Shown: positions 36,267 through 43,493 of the stretch, one piece after another
Position numbering within the stretch: position 1 is the first letter of the stretch
Layout of the letters: each line of letters opens with the position of its first letter
Source: Thalassovita sp.
Lineage (GTDB): Bacteria; Pseudomonadota; Alphaproteobacteria; Rhodobacterales; Rhodobacteraceae
Direction of reading: 5' to 3'
Length of the DNA stretch: 64,000 nucleotides
NCBI GenBank assembly: GCA_029212905.1
Contig: JARGPB010000007.1
Location: 62,001-126,000 of the forward strand
Translations under genes and position numbers: made by a program
Notes under the pieces: model-generated
What the model was told of the DNA's origin: nothing
Database searches by the model: none
The model's input: only the letters and a program-made list of their open reading frames with translations

Positions 36267-36608
36267 TTAACGCCCTTCGGTGACGTAAAGTAAGGGGCGC
36301 GTCACAAAAGAGGCAGATTCTGACGAAAGCCGCGGAATCGTTTCGGCAACTTCCCCTGCGGATCCGGCCCGTCCAATCGGAACCATATGGGCGATTCGTG
36401 CCAGCCGATCCGGGTCTCCCCTTTGCGTGAATCTCTGTCTTGATCAGGCCGGGGCGCACGGCGTTAACACGCATTCCCACGGGTGCCAGCTCGTCGGCAA
36501 GGCCCAGAGTGAATGTGGCGATTGCCCCCTTGGTCGTGGCATAATCCACATATTGGTATCGCTGATACCTGCGCTCCCTCGGGTGATCAGGATGCTGTGC
36601 TGGGTCAT
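36267..36608 (-). pseudogene. Decayed short-chain dehydrogenase (SDR) with internal deletion
   Basis: An ATG at 36608 with an AGAGGAG box begins MTQHSILITRGSAGI, the start of an SDR cofactor motif, but within about 20 codons the sequence jumps to YVDYATTKGAIATFTLGLA, the YxxxK active-site region, in another frame. A second frame change near 36420, in an AAAGGGGAG run, is needed to continue into ARIAHMVPIGRAGSA and the normal ending FVTRPLLYVTEGR with a stop at 36267. About 130 central codons are missing. The N- and C-terminal pieces are in one frame and the middle is in another. This is a remnant, not a working gene. Confidence 0.8.
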
Positions 36609-36634
36609 AGTGGTCTCCTCTGTTGAGGAGAGGA

Positions 36635-37078
36635 TCAGGTCAGAGTCACCTTTGCGTCAACCTTGATCGGTTTGTCCGAGAACCAGCGGCGCAGTTCAGG
36701 CGCATTCGGAAGGCAGGACAGCGGAAGTTGCACCCTGCGCCCCCCTGCCAGTTCCAAATGTGGTGCGCGGGCAAAGAATGGCGCCGAGCGCGCCCCAACA
36801 GCCCGGATGCCTGACAGTGGAAACGTCCAGTGTTTGTTCCCGTAGTAGATGTTCAGATGGGTTTCGGTCATCCAGGCGCCTGACCGTTTGCGCGTCAGAA
36901 ACTGTTTCCAGAACACCGCCGTCAACAGAGCAACAGTGCCAATCAGAATAACCATCTGCCAATCCGGCAGCCGCGTGGCCATCAGGAACAAGAACACCCA
37001 AGCCAAGACGACAGAGATCGCCCAGATCAGGTGCAGCGGGTCCAGCCCGCGCCAATGGTATTCTTCGATGCGATTCAT
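36635..37078 (-). CDS. Two-helix membrane protein of unknown function
   Basis: The 147-residue protein has two closely spaced membrane segments (about residues 14-33 and 38-57), then a soluble C-terminal part of alternating strands (TETHLNIYYGNKHWTFPL, LELAGGRRVQLPL) that resembles a bacterial PH-like domain. This layout is common among small membrane proteins of unknown role. Start 37078 is chosen because it begins with MNRIEEYHW after a normal spacer; the frame is open upstream to 37129. It lies 27 bp upstream of the SDR remnant on the same strand. Confidence 0.65.
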   Translation of the reverse strand: MNRIEEYHWRGLDPLHLIWAISVVLAWVFLFLMATRLPDWQMVILIGTVALLTAVFWKQFLTRKRSGAWMTETHLNIYYGNKHWTFPLSGIRAVGARSAPFFARAPHLELAGGRRVQLPLSCLPNAPELRRWFSDKPIKVDAKVTLT

Positions 37079-37197
37079 GACAGAACTATGGGGCCTTGGC
37101 CGAAGGAAAAATATGGTTAACAGACCCACAAAAGCACAAATTCCCGTGCGTCTGTGGCGAGGATGTCTCAGTTCGATTGCGTATGGTTTTCCGCCGG

Positions 37198-39750
37198 TTA
37201 GGCGTTTCTAATCCGGCTGACCATTTCCTGAGTGTCCGGGCTCAGCCCGTCTTGGGCCAGAATGCGATCCAGCTGAGACCGGATCAGGGACTGACGGGCA
37301 GGATCATAGCGCTTCCATGTCTCAAAAGCCGAGCACATCCGCGCCGTGGTCTGCGGGTTCAGCGGGTCCAGCTGGATCAACCAATCGGCCAGGAGGGCAT
37401 AGCCCTTGCCGCTGACATGGTGGAAGGCCGCGGGGCTCATGGCCAGGGCGCCCAGCGTTGCACGGAACCGATTGGGGTTTTTCATGGTGAAATCAGCGTG
37501 TTGCGTCAGGGCGGCGGCGACATCCACTGCCTGATCCGGGTCCGCCTGCACGATCTGCATCGAGAACCACTTGTCGATCACCAGCCGGTCATGCTGCCAC
37601 TGCTCATAAAAGGCCTGCGTTGCCGCCTGACCCTTGCCAGCGGACAGAAGACAGCCAAAGGCGGCCAGTTGCTGGGTCATGTTGTCAGCCGCATCATATT
37701 GTTTCTGCGCCTGCGCGCCGCCGTCCAGACGGGTCAGTAGTGACAGCGCCGTATTGGCCAGCGCCCGCGCGCCGGATTGAGCGGCATCGGGCTGATAGAC
37801 GCCTTCGACCTGGTATTGGGCATAGAGGCGGGGCAGCAGGTCCTGCATGTGCTGGGCCATGGCCTGTTTCAGCGTTTCCAATGCCTGCCAGATCGCCTGC
37901 GGATCGGGGGTTTCGCCCATGTCGAACAGGGTCTGGGCCAGATCGTCCTGGCTGGGTAGCCCAGTGGCCAGCGCCCGAAACGCCGGATCCAGCGCGTCAT
38001 CGCGCAGCACGGCGGTCAGCGCCTCAAGATAGGATTCATCGGGTGTAGATCCGTCGCGGATCATGCGGATCAACCCGTCGCGAGCCAGAGCACGCCCGGA
38101 TTCCCATTTGTTGAACGGATCGGTGTCATGCGCCATCAGGAACGCGCGTTCTGCATTCGTGGTCTCGCGTTGCACAATCACCGGCGCCGAGAACCCCCGC
38201 AGGATCGAGGGAACGGGTTTCGTCGCCAGCCCCTCGAAGGCAAAGCTTTGCTCGGCTTGTGTCATCTCCAGCACCGTGGTCGGCACCACCTCGTCCCCAT
38301 TGGGATTCAGCAGGCCGACGGCAATCGGGATCACGCGGGGGTCTTTCTGATCCTGACCAGGGGTGGGGGGCGTGGTCTGGCGGAAGGTCAGCGTATAAGT
38401 GCCGTCTTCGTACGCTTCTTTGACAGAGATCCGAGGCGTCCCCGCCTGCGAATACCAGCGTTTGAACTGGGACAGATCGCGGCCCGTGGCGTCCTGGAAT
38501 ACCTGCAACCAGTCCTCGATCGTGGCTGCATCGCCATCGTGGCGGTCGAAATACAGGTCCAGCGCCGTGTCATAGGCCGCGTCGCCCACCAGGGTTTTCA
38601 GCATCCCGATCAACTCGGCGCCCTTTTCATAGACGGTGGCGGTATAGAAGTTGTTAATCTCGACAAAGCTTTCGGGGCGTACGGGGTGGGCCAGGGGGCC
38701 GTTGTCTTCGCGGAACTGACGGCCACGCAGGGCAATCACGTCCTCGATCCGTTTCACAGGTTCCGAGCGCATGTCGGCGGTGAACTGAGCATCACGGAAC
38801 ACCGTCAGACCTTCTTTCAGGCACAGCTGGAACCAGTCGCGGCAGGTGATGCGGTTGCCGGTCCAATTGTGGAAATATTCGTGCGCGATAATCGCCTCGA
38901 TCCGTTCGAAATTCGCATCCGTCGAGGTGTCCGGCGAGGCCAGAACGCAGGACGAGTTAAAGATGTTCAGCCCCTTATTCTCCATCGCGCCCATGTTGAA
39001 ATCGTCCACGGCAACGATGTTGAAAATGTCCAGATCGTATTCGCGGCCATAGACATCTTCGTCCCATTTCATGGACTTTTTCAGCGCCTCCATCCCAAAG
39101 GCGCATTTGCCCTCGTCGCCGGGGCGGACATAGATGTTCAGCTCGACATCCTTGCCCGATTGGGTGGTGAAGCGGTCGGGATGGTTCACCAGATCGCCCG
39201 CGACCAGCGCGAACAGATAGGCGGGTTTGGGCCAGGGATCGTGCCATTCGGCCCAGCCCTCGCCGCTGGCGGTGGGGTTGCCGTTGGACAGTTTGACAGG
39301 CTCGTCGCCTTCGACCCGGACGGTGAATATGCTCATGACATCGGGGCGGTCGGGGTAGTAGGTGATCTTGCGGAAGCCCTCGGCCTCGCATTGGGTGCAA
39401 TACATGCCGTTCGACATGTACAGCCCTTCTAGGGCGGTGTTGGTGACGGGGCTGATTTCGACCTCTGCCTCAAAGACAAATGGCGCGTCGGGCACATCGC
39501 AACGCAGCCCGTCATCGGCCACGACAGGCGCCACGTCAGCCCCGTCAATCTTGGCCCAGAGCAGGTTCAGCTGTTCGCCATGCAGGTAGAAATCGCGCCC
39601 CTGGGTTGCTGGGTTCGGACGAAACTCAATCCGGCTGATGACACGCGTGGCCGTCGGGGACAGACGAAATGTCAGGTGAACGCTGTCCACCACAAACCCA
39701 AAGGGCTGATACTCGGACAGATAGATCGTCTGCGGGGTCGCGTCTTTCAT
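37198..39750 (-). CDS. pepN: Aminopeptidase N
   Basis: PepN is a cytoplasmic zinc M1 aminopeptidase that removes N-terminal residues from peptides and completes protein turnover. The 850-residue length fits the proteobacterial family. The exopeptidase motif GAMENKGLN is at 254-262, the zinc site HEYFH at 290-294 with the third ligand Glu313 in CLKEGLTVFRD, and the catalytic Tyr region FYTATVYEKGAEL follows. The C-terminal half is the helical solenoid that encloses the active site. It is divergent from glcB across a 212-bp intergenic region. Confidence 0.97.
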   Translation of the reverse strand: MKDATPQTIYLSEYQPFGFVVDSVHLTFRLSPTATRVISRIEFRPNPATQGRDFYLHGEQLNLLWAKIDGADVAPVVADDGLRCDVPDAPFVFEAEVEISPVTNTALEGLYMSNGMYCTQCEAEGFRKITYYPDRPDVMSIFTVRVEGDEPVKLSNGNPTASGEGWAEWHDPWPKPAYLFALVAGDLVNHPDRFTTQSGKDVELNIYVRPGDEGKCAFGMEALKKSMKWDEDVYGREYDLDIFNIVAVDDFNMGAMENKGLNIFNSSCVLASPDTSTDANFERIEAIIAHEYFHNWTGNRITCRDWFQLCLKEGLTVFRDAQFTADMRSEPVKRIEDVIALRGRQFREDNGPLAHPVRPESFVEINNFYTATVYEKGAELIGMLKTLVGDAAYDTALDLYFDRHDGDAATIEDWLQVFQDATGRDLSQFKRWYSQAGTPRISVKEAYEDGTYTLTFRQTTPPTPGQDQKDPRVIPIAVGLLNPNGDEVVPTTVLEMTQAEQSFAFEGLATKPVPSILRGFSAPVIVQRETTNAERAFLMAHDTDPFNKWESGRALARDGLIRMIRDGSTPDESYLEALTAVLRDDALDPAFRALATGLPSQDDLAQTLFDMGETPDPQAIWQALETLKQAMAQHMQDLLPRLYAQYQVEGVYQPDAAQSGARALANTALSLLTRLDGGAQAQKQYDAADNMTQQLAAFGCLLSAGKGQAATQAFYEQWQHDRLVIDKWFSMQIVQADPDQAVDVAAALTQHADFTMKNPNRFRATLGALAMSPAAFHHVSGKGYALLADWLIQLDPLNPQTTARMCSAFETWKRYDPARQSLIRSQLDRILAQDGLSPDTQEMVSRIRNA

Positions 39751-39874
39751 TGGGGGCTCCGTTTGGGCAAATCGGTTTGGTCAGACGTTAGGCCTGTGCG
39801 CGGGGGGCTTCAATGGCCCGAATGCAAGGCGGACGTGCACTGTTTGGGAATTTTTGAAAGACATGTGGTTGAAT

Positions 39875-39893
39875 TGGTAAAAAGATTTGACCA
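39875..39893. promoter_or_regulatory. Imperfect palindrome upstream of malate synthase
   Basis: A 19-base dyad with TGGT and ACCA ends and inner AAA/TTT (TGGT-N-AAA-NNN-TTT-N-ACCA) lies 70 bases upstream of glcB and 125 bases upstream of pepN. Seven of the nine symmetric pairs match. TGGT/ACCA half-sites resemble those of GntR-type regulators, but the spacing is wider than usual, so the assignment to a regulator is open. Confidence 0.4.
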
Positions 39894-39962
39894 CACTTGT
39901 TGCCTATAGGAAACTTCCGTTCTATTGAGGAACAAGCTTCTGTTAACTGAGAGGGATCAGGG

Positions 39963-42101
39963 ATGACCCAGCGGATCGAAAAATACGGGCTTCAAGTCGA
40001 CAGCGCGATGGTTGCCTTTATCGAGGGGGAGGCGCTTGCGGGGACTGGCGTTGATGCTGATACGTTCTGGGCCGGCCTGTCCACGATTGCGCATGGGCTG
40101 GGACCCAAAAACCGGGCTTTGCTGGAAAAGCGCGAGGAAGTTCAGCAAAAACTGGACGACTGGCATGTAAAGCATCGCGGAGCAGAGCATGACGCGCAGG
40201 CCTACGCGGATTTCCTGACGGAAATCGGCTATCTGGTGGCCGAAGGTGCGGATTTTCAAATTGAAACCACCGGCGTAGACCCCGAGATCGCAACTGTTCC
40301 CGGCCCGCAGCTGGTGGTGCCAATCACCAACGCGCGTTTCGCGTTGAACGCGGCGAATGCGCGGTGGGGGTCGCTGTATGACGGTCTGTATGGCACCGAC
40401 GCGCTGGGCGATCTGCCCACGGGCAAGGGCTATGACGCGGCGCGCGGGGCGCGGGTGATTGCCTGGGGACGCGATTTCCTGGATGCGGCGGTGCCGCTGG
40501 TGTCGGGATCGTGGTCGGATGTGACGGGCCTGACAGTTGCTGGGGGGGCTTTGTCCTCGGCTCTGGCTGATCCGTCTTGTTTTTTGGGTTACGACGGGCA
40601 GCCTGACGCCCCGACGGCCATCCTGCTGCGCCATAACGGATTGCACATCATCATCGACATCAACCCCGACAGCCCGATCGGAGCCACCGATGCCGCCGGG
40701 GTCGCCGATATTCGTCTGGAATCGGCCATGTCCACCATCATGGATTGCGAAGATTCCGTTGCTGCCGTGGATGCCGCCGACAAGGTCGTGGCCTATGGTA
40801 ACTGGCTGGGCCTGATGAAAGGTGATCTTGAGGAGACCTTTCAGAAGGGCGGCCAGGACATGACCCGCCGTATGGCTGCGGACCTTGAGTTCACGGGCGC
40901 GGATGGCGCACCTGTCACCCTGAAGGGACGTTCGTTGATGTTGGTGCGCAACGTGGGCCATCTGATGACCAACCCCGCCATTTTGGACCGTGACGGGCTG
41001 GAGATCGGCGAAGGGCTGATGGACGCCCTGTGCACCACCATGATCGCCATGCATGATTTGCAGAAAACCGATGGGGCGCGCAATTCTCTGCACGGCTCGG
41101 TCTATGTGGTGAAACCCAAGATGCACGGCCCCGAAGAGGTCGCCTTTGCCGACGAGATATTCTCGACCGTCGAGGAAATCCTGGGGCTGCCTCAATATAC
41201 GGTGAAGCTGGGGATCATGGACGAAGAGCGCCGCACTTCGGTCAACCTGAAGGAATGTATCCGCGCTGCAAAACACCGGGTGGCCTTTATCAACACTGGC
41301 TTTTTGGACCGCACCGGCGACGAGATACATACCTCGATGGAGGCCGGGCCGTTCCTGCCCAAGGGCGAAATGAAATCGACCCCCTGGATTCAGTCCTACG
41401 AAGATCGCAACGTGGATATCGGGCTGGCTTGTGGTTTGCAGGGAAAGGCGCAGATCGGCAAGGGGATGTGGGCGATGCCCGACCTGATGGCCGACATGCT
41501 GGAGGCCAAGATTGGCCATCCGATGTCTGGCGCCAACTGCGCATGGGTGCCGTCGCCCACTGCCGCCACCCTGCACGCGACGCATTATCACAAAGTGGAC
41601 GTTCTGGCCCGACAGGTTGAAATCAAGTCGGGCGGTGCGCGGGGCACGCTTGAGGATCTGCTAACCATCCCCGTTGCCACTGGACGCAATTTCAGCGACG
41701 ACGAAATCACCCAGGAGATCGAGAACAATGCTCAGGGCATTCTGGGTTATGTTGTCCGCTGGGTTGATCAGGGGGTTGGGTGCTCGAAAGTGCCGGATAT
41801 CCATGATGTCGGCCTGATGGAGGATCGCGCGACCTGTCGGATTTCGTCTCAGGCGCTGGCCAACTGGCTGCACCACGGTGTCGTCACCGAGGCCCGCGTC
41901 ATGGAAGCGATGCGCAAGATGGCCGTCGTTGTGGACCGTCAGAACGCAAGTGACCCGGCTTATCGGCCTTTGGCGCCGGATTTCGACGGTATTGCTTTTC
42001 AGGCGGCCTGCGATCTGGTCTTTAAGGGACGTGTGCAGCCATCTGGCTATACCGAGCCGGTGCTGCATCAGCGGCGCCTAGAGCTGAAGGCGATTGGCTG
42101 A
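39963..42101 (+). CDS. glcB: Malate synthase G
   Basis: Malate synthase G condenses glyoxylate with acetyl-CoA to malate, serving the glyoxylate bypass and glyoxylate use. At 712 residues it has the size of the monomeric G isoform. Family segments include VPITNARFALNAANARWGSLYDGLYGTD (partly quoted: NARFALNAANARWGSLYDG), the metal/active region MDCEDSVAAVDAADKV, GRSLMLVRNVGHLMT, VKPKMHGPEEVAFAD, IMDEERRTSVNLKECI, FINTGFLDRTGDEIHTSM and MGDARP-equivalent WAMPDLMADML. An AGAGGGATCAGGG leader precedes the start. It is followed by a GlcG-like gene. Confidence 0.97.
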   Translation: MTQRIEKYGLQVDSAMVAFIEGEALAGTGVDADTFWAGLSTIAHGLGPKNRALLEKREEVQQKLDDWHVKHRGAEHDAQAYADFLTEIGYLVAEGADFQIETTGVDPEIATVPGPQLVVPITNARFALNAANARWGSLYDGLYGTDALGDLPTGKGYDAARGARVIAWGRDFLDAAVPLVSGSWSDVTGLTVAGGALSSALADPSCFLGYDGQPDAPTAILLRHNGLHIIIDINPDSPIGATDAAGVADIRLESAMSTIMDCEDSVAAVDAADKVVAYGNWLGLMKGDLEETFQKGGQDMTRRMAADLEFTGADGAPVTLKGRSLMLVRNVGHLMTNPAILDRDGLEIGEGLMDALCTTMIAMHDLQKTDGARNSLHGSVYVVKPKMHGPEEVAFADEIFSTVEEILGLPQYTVKLGIMDEERRTSVNLKECIRAAKHRVAFINTGFLDRTGDEIHTSMEAGPFLPKGEMKSTPWIQSYEDRNVDIGLACGLQGKAQIGKGMWAMPDLMADMLEAKIGHPMSGANCAWVPSPTAATLHATHYHKVDVLARQVEIKSGGARGTLEDLLTIPVATGRNFSDDEITQEIENNAQGILGYVVRWVDQGVGCSKVPDIHDVGLMEDRATCRISSQALANWLHHGVVTEARVMEAMRKMAVVVDRQNASDPAYRPLAPDFDGIAFQAACDLVFKGRVQPSGYTEPVLHQRRLELKAIG

Positions 42102-42164
42102 CGGGCAGGTTGGAGGGCCTCCCGGATCCCCGCAGGACATTTGAAATAGAAGAAGGGTTAGGAA

Positions 42165-42593
42165 ATGGCCGAGATCTCTTTGAGAAAGGCGCGTACGATT
42201 ATTCGCAAGGCGCTTGAAAAAGGGCGCGAAGACGGGATGAAACCCTTGAGCGCTGTGGTGCTGGATGCGGGGGGGCATGTCATCGCGTTCGAACGCGGCG
42301 ATGGGGCCGCGCCGGGTCGGTTCGCGATTGCGCATGGCAAAGCCTATGGCTGTGTGATGCTGGGAATGGCTGGCCAAGCGCAGATGGCACGGGCCGAGGC
42401 TCAGGCCTATTTCATGGCTGCGGTGAACGGCGTCTATGGCGGTCAGGTTGTGCCGGTGCCCGGCGGCGTATTGGTGCGCGATAAAAAAGGGGGCGTGATC
42501 GGTGCCGTGGGCGTGACGGGCGACAGCTCGGACAATGATGCACTGGCGGCCTTGACCGGAATCGAGGGCGCGGGGCTGGTCGGCGAAGCCTGA
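42165..42593 (+). CDS. glcG: GlcG/HbpS family heme-binding-like protein
   Basis: This 142-residue protein belongs to the GlcG/HbpS family, small octameric proteins of which HbpS binds haem; in E. coli glcG is beside glcB. Visible features are LSAVVLDAGGHVIAFERGDGA, the HGKAYGCVMLGM helix, and the C-terminal GGVLVRDKKGGVIGAVGVTGDSSDND block. Haem binding is not shown by sequence here. The 63-bp gap after glcB and the terminator behind it suggest a two-gene operon. A GGGTTAGG box precedes its ATG. Confidence 0.88.
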   Translation: MAEISLRKARTIIRKALEKGREDGMKPLSAVVLDAGGHVIAFERGDGAAPGRFAIAHGKAYGCVMLGMAGQAQMARAEAQAYFMAAVNGVYGGQVVPVPGGVLVRDKKGGVIGAVGVTGDSSDNDALAALTGIEGAGLVGEA

Positions 42594-42625
42594 CTTGCCT
42601 GCGCAAAACCAAGGCAATGCCCTAG

Positions 42626-42658
42626 AACCTGTGCGTCACCGCGCAGGTTTCTTGTTTT
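42626..42658 (+). terminator. Rho-independent terminator after glcG
   Basis: A 10-bp stem (AACCTGTGCG / CGCGCAGGTT, one G-T pair) with a TCAC loop is followed by TCTTGTTTT. It ends the glcB-glcG unit before the amidotransferase gene. Confidence 0.8.
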
Positions 42659-42711
42659 GAAACCTGTTGGATACAGCTAATCTGCGTGATGAAGGCAGAA
42701 ATAGGCGCATC

Positions 42712-43488
42712 ATGACTCGTCCCATTGTTGGCATTATCGGTAACCATCACGTTATCAACGACACCTATCAGGTTCACGCCGGAGGGCTGATGAACACCGA
42801 GGCCGTGTCCTGTGTCGCGGGATGTCTGCCGATCCTGATTGCGCCGGACCCGCGTTATGTGGGTGTCGAAGAGCTGATGGAGGCCTGCGACGGGTTCGTG
42901 CTGACCGGTGGGCGGCCCAATGTGCACCCAGAAGAATACGGCGAGTCCGAGACCGAGGCCCATGGTGATTTCGATCGGAACCGGGATGCGATCACCTTGC
43001 CTCTGGTGCGGGCCTGCGTCGAACGCGGCCAGCCCTTTTTGGGGATTTGCCGCGGCTTCCAAGAGGTGAATGTCGCCATGGGTGGGTCTTTGTATCCCGA
43101 AATCCGGGACCTGCCGGGGCGGATGAACCACAGGATGCCCCCAGATGGGACGCTGGAGGAAAAGTTCGCACTGCGCCACAAGGTGCGCTTTAGCGAGGGC
43201 GGGGCATTCCATCAATTGATGGGCGCGCAAGAGGTGATGACCAACACGCTGCACGGGCAGGGGATCAAGACTCCGGGCCAGAGGATCGTCATCGACGGAT
43301 ATGCGCCCGATGGCACACCCGAGGCGATTTATGTCGAGGGCGCGCAGGGCTTTACCTATTCTGTGCAGTGGCACCCGGAATGGGACGCGGCGAATGATCC
43401 GGTCTCACGCCCTCTGTTCACCGCCTTTGGCGAGGCTGTGCAGGCATGGGCCGCGCAGAAAACTCAGAAAGTTCTGAGACCCGCCTGA
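42712..43488 (+). CDS. Class I glutamine amidotransferase-like hydrolase (peptidase C26, PuuD type)
   Basis: The protein is a gamma-glutamyl hydrolase-type member of the class I amidotransferase family (peptidase C26), like PuuD, which cleaves gamma-glutamyl-GABA in putrescine breakdown. The 258-residue length fits. The nucleophile is Cys113 in FLGICRGFQEVNVAMGG, and the histidine/glutamate pair lies in SVQWHPEWDA near residue 223. LTGGRPNVHPEEYGE is the typical oxyanion/product region. No other polyamine genes are here, so substrate is inferred from family only. ATG 42712 is preferred to TTG 42667. Confidence 0.85.
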   Translation: MTRPIVGIIGNHHVINDTYQVHAGGLMNTEAVSCVAGCLPILIAPDPRYVGVEELMEACDGFVLTGGRPNVHPEEYGESETEAHGDFDRNRDAITLPLVRACVERGQPFLGICRGFQEVNVAMGGSLYPEIRDLPGRMNHRMPPDGTLEEKFALRHKVRFSEGGAFHQLMGAQEVMTNTLHGQGIKTPGQRIVIDGYAPDGTPEAIYVEGAQGFTYSVQWHPEWDAANDPVSRPLFTAFGEAVQAWAAQKTQKVLRPA

Positions 43489-43493
43489 AAGAC

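Noticed and set aside
36244..36549. A 101-codon frame taken as a complete small SDR gene
   Set aside because: The frame lacks the cofactor domain, starts on a GTG in the middle of an SDR core and switches to nonsense after the PGLIKTEIHAKG region; the true situation is a pseudogene.
38128..39432. A 434-codon + strand frame over pepN
   Set aside because: It is antisense to the strongly supported aminopeptidase N and shows no domain.
39957..41591. A 544-codon minus-strand frame over glcB
   Set aside because: It lies fully antisense to malate synthase G and has no family features.
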